Part shown: piece after piece, positions 18,001 to 26,091 of the stretch
Numbering within the stretch: position 1 is the first letter of the stretch
Layout of the letters: each line of letters begins with the position of its first letter
Assembly (NCBI GenBank): GCA_031263485.1
Contig: JAISFS010000130.1
Span: forward strand, 1 to 38,932
Origin: Deltaproteobacteria bacterium
GTDB taxonomy: Bacteria > Desulfobacterota > Desulfarculia > Adiutricales > Adiutricaceae
DNA length: 38,932 nt
Reading direction: 5' to 3'
Made by a program: the position numbers and the translations under genes
Notes under the pieces: generated by a model
What the model was told of the DNA's origin: nothing
What the model saw: only the letters and a program-made list of their open reading frames with translations
Database searches by the model: none

Positions 18001-19317
18001 CACCGCGTAGCCCTCCGCCTTGAGCCTGGCTAGAATGTCGGCCAGGCTCCGGAAGACGTTCAGGTAAGCGGCGCCGATGGACTGCTTGCCGGGGGAGTTG
18101 TTGTAGTAGAGTATCGCTATCTTCTTCTCCGGGGCCGGCTTGCGGGCGAGCGCTATATGCCGCTTCACGCGCCTGGCCAGGTGCCTCGCCTCGTCCTCCA
18201 GTAGTTCCCAGGCGGGTATCCTCGCGCCTTGCCCGGTGCGGCCCTCCGACTTGCCCAGGATCACGCCCGGCTCGATCGCCCCCGCCGTCTCGGGGGCGTC
18301 CATGGCCCAGGTCACTTCCGCTGGCGGGATGCCTCTGGGGTCCCCGCGCCACTCATCCGTCGACTGGGAGGCGAGGTAAAGCGCGTTGAAGAAGGGGACG
18401 TCCATGTCGGCTATGGCGTCCTTGAGATCCCCTGCGAAGGCCATGAAGTGCTTCAGGTTGAAGGTCACCACCGCCTCCACCCGGCTCCTGCGATCCCCGT
18501 CCAGGAGAAGCCTCTCCACCAGGGGCTCGTCGGAGCCGAAGGCGGGCAGCACGTTCAGGCCCTCGTCCTCCATGACGCGGATGAGGGCGTCGAGGGCGGG
18601 CTTATGCCCCCGCGTCAGCATCTGCTCGAAGAACATGACCGCCGCCCAGGGCCGCGAGTCGTCGTAGCCGGGCCTCGCCCTGTACCATTCGATATAGCCG
18701 TCCGCGGTCGGGAAGTTCCCCGGTGCTTCGGGATGGTAGACCCCCAGTGCCAGGATCTCTTCCCGCGGCCCGTACTCCAGCCCCGGCGCTACCTTGAGGC
18801 TCAATATCCGCCGCACGGCGTTGGCGGCGTTGGACTTCGAGACGTCGCCGTAATATGAGTCGGCCACGTCGTCGAAGACGTAGCCCTCGGCCCGGAGCGA
18901 GTCGTCGTCCACCGACCGGCGCAGGGCGTAGAGGGTCGTGCCGGGCTTGGCCGCGAGCCCATGCTCCCGGACCCAGGCGACATGCCTTTCGTCCATGACG
19001 TCCACCAGCACCGCCTCGCTTCCCGAGACGAACCGGGCGGCCGCGTCCCCGTCCCGGAGATCCTCCATGCCGAAGGCCCTGACCGTCACACCGTCCGCGA
19101 AGTCGGTCCCGTCCACGGCCTCGTGAACCGTCCAGCTGTCGTAGTCGGAGACCAGGATCGACACGTCGGCGGCCAGCGCGGGGGTTGCCGAAACGAGGGC
19201 GAGCGCCAGGGCCGCGCGGGCGAGGGGGACGGCGCGGGAGGGGGAGGCGGCGCGGGCCGCGGGGGCGGCATCCGGGGCCGATCTTCGGCTGACGGCGGTA
19301 GACGGGGCGGAAGGCAT
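15079..19317 (-). CDS. cobN: CobN/HmuS-like periplasmic metallochelatase, paralogue 4
   Basis: This protein has 1,412 residues. The start is placed at the ATG preceded 7 nt upstream by AAGGA; the longer open frame upstream lacks signal-peptide character. The signal peptide ends near PALA (49). HLGTHGTLEWMPGK is near residue 575, ACCDHTCNNP near 1194 and the membrane helix at about 1312-1333. The tail is rich in Gly, Ala and Ser without a strict repeat. Two differences stand out: NNSPGK replaces the NNSRGK of the other four, and the motif WGWQVTTPQNVD is shared with paralogue 5 and not with 1-3. By these marks it is intermediate between the divergent paralogue 5 and the tight group 1-3. Confidence 0.87.
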   Translation of the reverse strand: MPSAPSTAVSRRSAPDAAPAARAASPSRAVPLARAALALALVSATPALAADVSILVSDYDSWTVHEAVDGTDFADGVTVRAFGMEDLRDGDAAARFVSGSEAVLVDVMDERHVAWVREHGLAAKPGTTLYALRRSVDDDSLRAEGYVFDDVADSYYGDVSKSNAANAVRRILSLKVAPGLEYGPREEILALGVYHPEAPGNFPTADGYIEWYRARPGYDDSRPWAAVMFFEQMLTRGHKPALDALIRVMEDEGLNVLPAFGSDEPLVERLLLDGDRRSRVEAVVTFNLKHFMAFAGDLKDAIADMDVPFFNALYLASQSTDEWRGDPRGIPPAEVTWAMDAPETAGAIEPGVILGKSEGRTGQGARIPAWELLEDEARHLARRVKRHIALARKPAPEKKIAILYYNNSPGKQSIGAAYLNVFRSLADILARLKAEGYAVDDDPPLDEDQVKELVLNGGRNVGAWAPGELDALIGGGTAVMWPVSEYKAFFDGLPEEYRSNVLEQWGPPEAADVMTSDGNFVLPVIVKGNLAIMPQPARAKGADPMRLYHSALVFPHHQYLALYLWLEHVWMADAVVHLGTHGTLEWMPGKQAGMSLSDPPEVLMGTLPDIYPYNMDVVGEGIQAKRRGRAVIIDHMIPPLVTAGGYEEYVKLAELTASYKAAVTIGAATAPEYLAQIRELAAALALEKDLHVEAIEGPDDVQALSEYLEYLERADVPYGLHTFGTSPSGEAEDSLLDVMARENPGLDVADSRRRMDASGEKEFTGLLEGLSGNFVEQGEGNDPARNPAALPTGRNFFGISPGRLPSREAWRLGRQAADTIIRDYMAEHGEYPDKVAVVIWAVETIRNEGVNEATVLALIGVEPIWAPSGVVTGSRPIPGRVLGRPRIDVTVDASGLYRDLYPDRLLLLDDAIRQAALQDDIENFISRNDEANRQALLAKGFSEEDAGMFARARIFSERPGAYGNRTQEIISASSTWDDPDDVALAFREHSGYAYSSEFWGEPARDSLELNLANSKVAWHSRSSHLFGVLDNDDVFGYLGSLSMAIASLSGGAAPETLITDQRANGQLAMVGLDAMIGSETRTRYLNPTWIEGMKAEGYAGAGQMSAYVEYLWGWQVTTPQNVDPAMWDQTYAVYVEDKYGQDLPEFMDENNPWAFQSITGRMLETVRKGYWNPSEEVRRKLSVDYAMSVIERGVACCDHTCNNPQLNQMVLNAVSLPGVMAPELAAEFRLAVEQAAKKTLEEQLADAERTIRDLGDRRAELDSNPPTPELPPDPRAEAREAPAEDAEEAPDAENVRGLKMENVSEPAEDTSMSSSGIEWTLSAVVLALLAVFFIGYRWRARRAGRTGGASGGANGGAGGTGAGGSGRDGAPAKAPAPGGSGAPGETGSRAKSGTPGASDSGSGGLPSSGGED

Positions 19318-19915
19318 GTGTCTGTCCTTGAAAAGCCTCGAAACGCCCGGCGGCATGGGATCTGGCGAAGGATCGCCGAGAAGGCCGTCCGCCGACGGAC
19401 CGGCCCGCGGTCGGTTCCCCGGGGAGCGGTCGGGAGGATCTGCGGATAAGATGAATGCGGATGCGGACAGCTCGGGTTCTCCGGGCCGAACGGGAAGCCG
19501 GCGGGACGGGTACCCGACCGCGCGGGATCCTCGGATACGACCGGGATCCCGGGATGGGGAACGCCGAGTCGAAGGGAACGCGGTATACGGCAAGAGCCGC
19601 GACGCGCCGCCTGAAGGAAAGGGGCGACCGTGCCCCGGACCTCCGGCGCGATCGGCCGCCGAAGGATGGCGTGTCCGTCAGTTCAAGGCGATACGGGTCT
19701 CCTTTCGCCCTTCCGGACCCCGGCCCTGCAGCCTCGGCGTTTCGCCGTGCGGCGATTCGGCTTCGGCCGTTTCGGCCTCAGGCGTTCCGCCGGAAGCCCG
19801 GTGTCTTGCGGACCGGCAACGCGGATCGCGTTGCCGGTCCATCATTAAGGAATGCCGCGCGGCTCGTCCGGCCCGGACGTTTCCTGGCCGGGCATGGCTT
19901 AGGGACGCCTCCCTC
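19318..19915. other. Intergenic region between CobN-like paralogues 5 and 4
   Basis: This 598-bp stretch contains the ribosome-binding site of paralogue 4 (19325-19329) and a strong hairpin (19810-19840). The structured element found after paralogues 1-3 is absent. I see no gene. Confidence 0.6.
19810..19840. terminator. Perfect 13-bp inverted repeat after CobN-like paralogue 5
   Basis: GGACCGGCAACGC and its exact reverse complement are separated by GGATC, 76 nt past the stop of paralogue 5. The position suits a transcript end or an RNA-stabilising 3' hairpin. A T-tract is missing on both strands, so Rho-independent termination is uncertain. Confidence 0.4.
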
Positions 19916-22900
19916 TCATGGCTTCGGGGAGTCGTCACCGGGCTCGGGCTTGGCGGTGGAGACCTTGTCGCCATCGGGCAACGCGACCTTTGCCTCGCCG
20001 TCGGCGGAGGCGTCTGCGGCCCCGCGGCTTGCGCCGCCGTTGCCGCCGTCACCGGAAGGGGCCCCGCGGCTTGCGCCGCCGTTGCCGCCGTCAGCGGAAG
20101 GCGCCCCTCGGCTTGCTCCGCCGTTGCCGCCGTCCCCGGAAGGGGCCCCTCGGCTTGCTCCGCCGTTGCCGCCGTCCCCGGAAGGGGCCCCGCGGCTTGC
20201 GCCGCCGTTGCCGCCGTCAGCGGAAGGCGCCCCGCGGCTTGCGCCGCCGTTGCCGCCGCCCGTGGCCGCGCCTGTCCGCTCGCCGTTTCCCGCCCGCGCT
20301 CCGTTGCCGTTGGCGGAATCGCGCCGCGAGCCGTCGGCCGCGCGCCGGAGGGCGCGGCGCCTGGACTTCATGCGGAAGCCTATGAAGAAGATGGCCAGAA
20401 GCGCCAGGACGAAGGCGGAGATGGTCCACTCGACCCCGGAGGAGCTCATGGACGTCTCCTCGGCGGGCTGGTCCACGTTCTCCATCTTGAAGCCCTTAAC
20501 GGAATCCGCGTCAGACTGCTCGTCCTGCGGCCCGTCCTGCTGGTTCTCCCTCAACGGGTTGGAGTCGGCGCTGGCCTTCTGGTCGCCCAGATCCTTCAGG
20601 AGCGCCTCGCGCTCGGCCACCTGGTCCTCCAGGGTCTTCTTGCCCATGGTCTCTACCGCGAGCTTGAACTGGGCCACGAGCTCCGGCGCCATCACGCCGG
20701 GGAGAGAGATGATGTTCATGACCATCTGGTTGAACTGCGGGTTGTTGCAGGTGTGGTCGCAGCAGGCTATCCCGCGCTCGATCACGCTCATCGCGTAGTC
20801 CGTGGCGAGCCTCTGCCGGACCTCCTCGGAAGGCGCCCAGTATTCCTTGCGGACTGCCTCGAGCATCCTGCCCGTGATCGACTGGAAGGCCCAGGGGTTG
20901 TTCTCGTCCAGGAATTCCGGGAGATCCTGGCCGTACTTGTCCTCGACGTAGACCTCGTAGGTCTGGTCCCACATCTTTGAATCTATGTTCTGGGGGGTGG
21001 TCACCTGCCAGCCCCAGAGGTACTCCACGTAGTGCGACATCTCAGCCGCGCCCGCGTAGCCCTCCCCCTTCATGCCCTCGATCCAGGTGGGGTTCAGGTA
21101 GCGCGAGCGGGTCTCCTGGCCGATGAAGGTGGCCAGGCCCGCCATGCCAACCTGGCCGTTGGTGCGCTGGTCGGCGATGAAGGTGTCGGGCGCGGCGTCC
21201 GAAAGGGACTCGATGGCCATCGACAGACCGCCCAGGTACATGAAGACGTCGTCGTTGTCCAGGACCCCGAACAGGTGGGAGCTTACCGAATGCCAGGCCA
21301 CCTTGGAGTCCGCCAGGTTAAGCTCCAGCGAGTCGCGGGCCGGCGCGCCCCACATGTCCTCGGTGTAGGCGTAGCCGGTGTGCTCCCTGAATGTTTCCGA
21401 GACGGTCTCGGGGTCGTCCCAGAGCCCGGAGGCCGAGACCGTCTCCGAGACGCGGTTCCCGTAGGCCCCGGGCCTCTCGGAGAAGATCCTGGCCCGGGAG
21501 AAGCGGCCCGCCTCCTCCTCGCTGAAGCCGCGCCTGACGAGTTCCTGGCGGTTCTTCTCGTCCCCCTGCGCGATGAAGTTCTCGACGTCGTCCTGGAGCG
21601 CGGCCTGGCGGATCGCGTGGTCTATGAAGAGCATCTTGTCCGGGAACAGGTCCCTGTAAAGCCCGGAGGCATCGATGGTCACGTCCACCCTGGGACGGCC
21701 AAGCACGCTTCCGGGGATGGGCCGGGTCCCGGAGACCACGCCGGAAGGCGTCCAGGTGGGCTCCACGCCTATGAGCGCGAGGATCGTGGACTCGTTCAGG
21801 CCCTCGTTGCGCAGGGCCTCGACGGCCCAGAGGATCACCGCCACCTTGTCGGGGAAGGTCCCGTGCTCGCTTATGTAGTTCTGGATGATCTCGTCAGCGG
21901 CCTTCTGCCCCAGCCTCCAGGCCTCGGCGGTCGGCAGCCTGCCCGGGGAGAGCCCGTAGAAGTTGCGGCCGGTGGGGAGCGCCAGGGGATTGCGCGCGGG
22001 GTCGTTGCCTTCCCCCGACTCGATGTAGCCGCCCTCGAGGGCCCTCACCAGGGACGCGAATTCCCCCGGCCCGGAGGCGTCCAGCTTGGCGGAGCTGTCG
22101 GAACGGTCGAGCCCCGGGTTCTCGCGCACCATGACGTCCAGGAGCGAGTCGGACATCTCCCGGGACGGCGTGGTCCCGAAGGTGTGGAGCCCGTAGGGGA
22201 TGTCAGCCTTGGCGAGGTACTCCAGGTACTCGGAAAGCCTCTCCACCTCCTCGGGCCCGGTGAAGCCGTCCACGCCCACGTCCTTGGCCAGGGCCAGCTC
22301 GTCCGCGAGCGCGGCGAGCTCCCTGAGGCTCCCCTCCGCCGTCTGGGAGCCGATGCGCTGGGCCGCCTGGTAGGTCTCCACGAGCTCGGCCAGGCGCACG
22401 TACTCCTCGTAGCCGCCGGCCGTCACGAGCGGCGGCACCAGGTGGTCGACTATTATCGCCCTGCCGCGGCGCTTGGCCTGGATGCCCTCGCCCACGTCGT
22501 CCATGATGTAGATGTACGCGTCGGGGAGCGTCCCCATGAGCACCTCGGGGGGATCGGCCAGATCCAGCCCCGACTGCTTGCCGGGCATCCACTCCAAGGT
22601 TCCGTGGGTGCCGAGGTGGATCACCGCGTCCGCCCCCCAGACGTGCTCCAGCCACAGGTACACCGCCAGGTACTGGTGGTGCGGGTAGATGAGCGGGTCG
22701 TGGTAGAGCTTCATGGGGTCGTCCTCGGCCCCGCGCGCCCCCTGCGGCAGTATCGCCAGGTTGCCCTTGACGATGATCGGGAGCACCAGCTTCCCGTCCC
22801 GGGCCATGATGGTCGCGTCCTCCGGCGGGCCCCACTGCTCGATCACCTTGTCCTGGAAGGCCTGGGGCAGCCGCCTGAAGTGCTCCATGTACTCCGAGGC

Positions 22901-24376
22901 GGGCCAGAGCGTGGCGCCGCCCTCGTCGATGAGCGAGTCCAGCTCGCCCGGCGCCCAGGCGCCGATGTTGCGGCCGCCGCGCAGCACGAGGCCCTTGACC
23001 TCGTCCTCGGTCAGCGGCGGCTCCAGGGGAATCCGGTAGCCCTCCGCCGCCAGCCGCTCGGCTATGGCGGAGATGCTCCTGAAGACGTTCAGGTACGCGG
23101 CGCCTATGTTCTGCTTGCCGCGGGAGTTGTTCCAGTAGATGAGCGCGATCTTCTTCTCGGCGGCGGGCTTGGTCTTGAGAGCGATGTGGCGGAGGATCCT
23201 TTTGGCCAGGTGCCGCGTGTTGTCCGGCAGGAGCTCGTAGCTGTAGGCCAGGCCGCCTTCCGGCATCCGCTCCTCCACCTTGCCCATGAGGATGTTGGGC
23301 TCGATGACCCCCGAGGTCTCGGGGTTGTCCAGGTTCCAGATGACGTCCAGCGCCGCGATGCCCTGCGGGCTGTCGCGCCATTCCTGGGTGGTCTGGGAAT
23401 AGAGCTTGATGGCGTTGAAGATGGGCACGTTCATGTCCAGGACGGCCTGCCGAACCTGCTCGTTGAAGGAGATGTAGAACTTCAGCGAGAAGCTGATGAC
23501 CGCGTCCACCCGGCTCTTCCGGTCCTTATCCAGAAGCATGTTCTCGATGAGCGGGAGATCGGTGCCGAAGGCCGGGAGCACGTTGAAGCCCTCGGTCTCC
23601 AGGAGCGCTATCATCTCGTCCAGTGCGTCCTTCTGGCCCTCCATGAGGTACGTGTCGAAGAACATGAGCCCGACCCAGGGCTTGGACTCCCCGTAGGCCG
23701 GGGTGGACCTGTACCACTCCACGAACTCGTCCGCGTCCTCGAACGGGGCGTCCGCGGCAGGATGGTAGACGCCCAGCTCGACTATCTCCTCGATGGGCGC
23801 CCACCGCTGCGACGGGTCGAGCGTGAGGCTTATCGCCCGGCGCACCATGTTCGTCACGTTGGGCACGGAGAGCTGCTGGTAGTATTCCGACACCTGCGGG
23901 TCGAAGAGGAAGCCCTGCTGGACCAGCTTCGTGTCGTCCTTGGATCCGCGGAGGCCGTAGACGGTTTTCGATCCCCCCACGAGGCCGTTCTGGACGACCC
24001 ACTCCGAGAGCTTGTCGTCCATGATGTCCACGATGAGGACCTCGGAGTCCCTCGCGAATTGCGCATCGGCGGGATTGCCCTCGAGCTCCTGGAGGCAGAA
24101 GGCCTTCACCTCGACGTCCGGGCCGAACTCCAGCCCGTCCACGCCCCTGTGGACCACGTAGCTGTCTGAGTCGATGATGATGAGCGAGAGCTTGTCGGCC
24201 CAGGCAGCGCCCGCCAGTAGCAGGGTCATGGCCAGGGCGACCGCCGTAGCGGCAACGGCGCGGAGGGGGCCCGCCGCCGGGCACTTGGCCAGGCGGCTCT
24301 TTTCCCTGGTCTCCGGCGCGGGGAAGCCGGGTTGGACGGTAAGGGCGAAGCCAACGGCTTGATTGACGTCAGTCAT
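19916..24376 (-). CDS. cobN: CobN/HmuS-like periplasmic metallochelatase, paralogue 5 (most divergent)
   Basis: This protein has 1,486 residues from the ATG at 24376, which has AGAGGT 7 nt upstream; an in-frame ATG at 24472 has no good site. The signal peptide has a long N-region, a hydrophobic core at about 38-58 and cleavage near AWA (60). HLGTHGTLEWMPGK is near residue 585, ACCDHTCNNP near 1203 and the membrane helix at about 1310-1332. The tail carries six copies of a 14-residue GGNGGASRGAPS(A/G)D unit. It is the first chelatase after the ExbB/DUF2149 genes and differs most from the others (YYWNNSRGK-type site IYWNNSRGK, YELLPDNTRH, shorter linker). It may represent the ancestral copy from which 1-4 were duplicated. 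Family role: metal insertion or removal on tetrapyrroles; the direction is not deducible. Confidence 0.88.
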   Translation of the reverse strand: MTDVNQAVGFALTVQPGFPAPETREKSRLAKCPAAGPLRAVAATAVALAMTLLLAGAAWADKLSLIIIDSDSYVVHRGVDGLEFGPDVEVKAFCLQELEGNPADAQFARDSEVLIVDIMDDKLSEWVVQNGLVGGSKTVYGLRGSKDDTKLVQQGFLFDPQVSEYYQQLSVPNVTNMVRRAISLTLDPSQRWAPIEEIVELGVYHPAADAPFEDADEFVEWYRSTPAYGESKPWVGLMFFDTYLMEGQKDALDEMIALLETEGFNVLPAFGTDLPLIENMLLDKDRKSRVDAVISFSLKFYISFNEQVRQAVLDMNVPIFNAIKLYSQTTQEWRDSPQGIAALDVIWNLDNPETSGVIEPNILMGKVEERMPEGGLAYSYELLPDNTRHLAKRILRHIALKTKPAAEKKIALIYWNNSRGKQNIGAAYLNVFRSISAIAERLAAEGYRIPLEPPLTEDEVKGLVLRGGRNIGAWAPGELDSLIDEGGATLWPASEYMEHFRRLPQAFQDKVIEQWGPPEDATIMARDGKLVLPIIVKGNLAILPQGARGAEDDPMKLYHDPLIYPHHQYLAVYLWLEHVWGADAVIHLGTHGTLEWMPGKQSGLDLADPPEVLMGTLPDAYIYIMDDVGEGIQAKRRGRAIIVDHLVPPLVTAGGYEEYVRLAELVETYQAAQRIGSQTAEGSLRELAALADELALAKDVGVDGFTGPEEVERLSEYLEYLAKADIPYGLHTFGTTPSREMSDSLLDVMVRENPGLDRSDSSAKLDASGPGEFASLVRALEGGYIESGEGNDPARNPLALPTGRNFYGLSPGRLPTAEAWRLGQKAADEIIQNYISEHGTFPDKVAVILWAVEALRNEGLNESTILALIGVEPTWTPSGVVSGTRPIPGSVLGRPRVDVTIDASGLYRDLFPDKMLFIDHAIRQAALQDDVENFIAQGDEKNRQELVRRGFSEEEAGRFSRARIFSERPGAYGNRVSETVSASGLWDDPETVSETFREHTGYAYTEDMWGAPARDSLELNLADSKVAWHSVSSHLFGVLDNDDVFMYLGGLSMAIESLSDAAPDTFIADQRTNGQVGMAGLATFIGQETRSRYLNPTWIEGMKGEGYAGAAEMSHYVEYLWGWQVTTPQNIDSKMWDQTYEVYVEDKYGQDLPEFLDENNPWAFQSITGRMLEAVRKEYWAPSEEVRQRLATDYAMSVIERGIACCDHTCNNPQFNQMVMNIISLPGVMAPELVAQFKLAVETMGKKTLEDQVAEREALLKDLGDQKASADSNPLRENQQDGPQDEQSDADSVKGFKMENVDQPAEETSMSSSGVEWTISAFVLALLAIFFIGFRMKSRRRALRRAADGSRRDSANGNGARAGNGERTGAATGGGNGGASRGAPSADGGNGGASRGAPSGDGGNGGASRGAPSGDGGNGGASRGAPSADGGNGGASRGAPSGDGGNGGASRGAADASADGEAKVALPDGDKVSTAKPEPGDDSPKP
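20022..20270 (-). repeat. 42-bp tandem repeat in the tail of CobN-like paralogue 5
   Basis: Six in-frame units of 42 bp encode GGNGGASRGAPS(A/G)D. The variants (A or G at one position) alternate, which suggests unequal exchange between units. The repeat is in the predicted cytoplasmic tail, after the membrane helix. Confidence 0.85.
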
Positions 24377-25745
24377 GGGAGTGACCTCTGGACGAGACGC
24401 GCTGCCGGAGGCTTCCGGGGGATGTCGGTCTGCGGCGCGGGTCTCGGGCATTTTCGGCTCTCCGGCGCTCATGCGGGCATCTGCCGCCCGCCGGCGGAAG
24501 GGCTTCGGGAACGGTTCGGGCGAAGGTCAGGGTTTTGACGGATCGGTAAGCAACTCTTCGGAAACCCATGGCATTCGCAAATCTGTCACTTTTGAAATCT
24601 TTCGCCTCGGAAATCTTGCCCCTTTGAAATCTTGCGCCTTTGAAATCTTGCGCCTCGAAAATTTTCGCCTCTGAAATCTTGCATCCAAGGCAATATTTCC
24701 CTTGACGAAGATTCTTCCCGGATAAGATTTTTTCTGGATAAAGATTCTGGATAAAGATTCCTCTTGGGAAAAAATCCTCCTAGAAACGATTCCTCTTTGG
24801 AAAAATTCTCCTGGAATCCATTTTTCCTGGAAAGCTTGAACCTTGTAAATCTTGCGCCTTGGGAATCCGGCGCCTTGAAAATCTTGCGCCTTGGAAATCC
24901 GCGGAAATCCGGTGCCGTCACCTCCGATATCCGAAATCTTCCGAAGCGTTCCGGAGCTTCGGATCGGATCAGAAGCAAATCGGATTTGGATTCGGCTTCC
25001 GCCTCGCTTACAGGGGCAGAATTCAGGATTCGGGCGGGGGGTGGCGAGAAACTTCTTAACGGCGGCCTTTTCGCGTCCCGCCTCCAGAAGAGCCGCAAAG
25101 GCAACCTACGCGCTCCCGAAACGCGAAGCCAACGCGCTCCCGGAACGCGAAGCCTGTACGCGAGTGCAAGGCGGCGGGCCGCGTGCAGACCGCCGGGCGA
25201 CGAGGCGAAGTCGCGGGGACGCAGCGGGCTTCAAGGCATGGATGAAGGCGGCGCGACCGTCCAGGTGCAGAACGCCTTCGGGTCGGTCGCAACGGCATCC
25301 CCGGTCTGTGGAGGTCCCGTTCCTGCAGGGCGGTGTCCTGGCCGCCGCGTCCGGCCCGGGCCATCGACGGAGCCCCGGAGGCCCGGCGGGACCTAATATG
25401 ATCCATCGGTCAGGGCGGGCCTTCGCCCGCCATTCCGGACGCCGCGGTGGGGATGCGGCGCACGGGCGGGTGGAGTGTGTCGGCGCCCGCCGCCTGCGGC
25501 GGGCGGTTGGGCGGGCCCTGCATCGGGCGCCGCCGGCAGGCGATCGCGTTCTGGAAAATCCTGCCCCGGCTTGGGGCTTTCGCTTGGATCGCGGGACTCT
25601 GGCAAAAAGCCAGTCCCAGCCTAAAAGCCAGTCCCAGTCTTAAAACCCGTCCCAGTCATTAAGGCTCCGGCGGCACACGGAACCTTGAGATTCAAGGCCT
25701 CGCGCCCGGCATGGCCGGACCCGGCAGATGCGCCCCGCCCGTACG
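24377..25745. other. 1.37-kb gap between DUF2149 gene and CobN-like paralogue 5
   Basis: From about 24,540 to 25,060 the DNA is clearly AT-richer than its surroundings and built from short repeats (see 24590-24910). Around 25,110-25,160 the block GCTCCCGRAACGCGAAGCC recurs, and near 25,612-25,660 there are three AAAAGCCAGTCCCAG-like units. I see no gene with coding character, so whether paralogue 5 is co-transcribed with the genes upstream is open. Confidence 0.55.
24590..24910. repeat. AT-richer tract of about 15-bp repeats (GAAATCTTGCGCCTT)
   Basis: Units like GAAATCTTGCGCCTT recur at a spacing of about 15 bp in 24,590-24,685 and again in 24,845-24,900. Between them lie imperfect GATAAAGATTC-type units. 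On the minus strand the frame reads like degenerate pentapeptide repeats (QDFRG, ENFRG, ARFQR), but the longer frame around it does not look like a protein. Confidence 0.65.
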
Positions 25746-26087
25746 CTAGGAGCCGTCGTCCGGAAGGTAGACCATGGTGCCGTCCTCCAGCTGGTATGCC
25801 ACGCCGAGGCGGACACCCTTGCCCTCGGCCTCCGACTGGGTGATCTTCACTGCCTCTATCTTGCTGGCCTTCTTGGTGATGAGAGTCATCTCGCCGTTCG
25901 AGGACCTCTTGACGACCGACACCTCGCTGTCCTTGTCCAGCAGGTCCTGGAGGCCCATGGCGGACAGGAAGCTTATGAGCACCGCCACGATGAAGACCAG
26001 GAAGATGTCGATGAGGTTAATCACCGCGAGCATGGGATCGTCCGCCTCGGGAAGCGCCGATCCGGCCCCGAGTCCCTTCCTTATCAT
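25746..26087 (-). CDS. DUF2149 family, ExbD-like membrane protein
   Basis: This 113-residue protein has one membrane helix (about 22-42) and a small periplasmic domain ending LEDGTMVYLPDDGS, the pattern of DUF2149. The helix begins NLIDIFLVFIV. It resembles the ExbD/TolR segment whose buried Asp carries protons, and Asp27 would be that residue here. The gene follows the ExbB-like gene with a 4-nt gap. Its ribosome-binding site (AGGAG, 7 nt before the ATG) overlaps the ExbB stop codon, so the two are probably translationally coupled. DUF2149 genes are known companions of CobN-like genes. A role as the ExbD half of a proton channel that powers the periplasmic chelatases is inference. Confidence 0.75.
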   Translation of the reverse strand: MIRKGLGAGSALPEADDPMLAVINLIDIFLVFIVAVLISFLSAMGLQDLLDKDSEVSVVKRSSNGEMTLITKKASKIEAVKITQSEAEGKGVRLGVAYQLEDGTMVYLPDDGS

Positions 26088-26091
26088 GGCG

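Noticed and set aside
24586..25104. Pentapeptide-repeat protein gene on the minus strand
   Set aside because: Only about 30 residues at one end fit the pentapeptide pattern. The rest is compositionally odd, there is no good start site, and the period is that of the DNA repeat.
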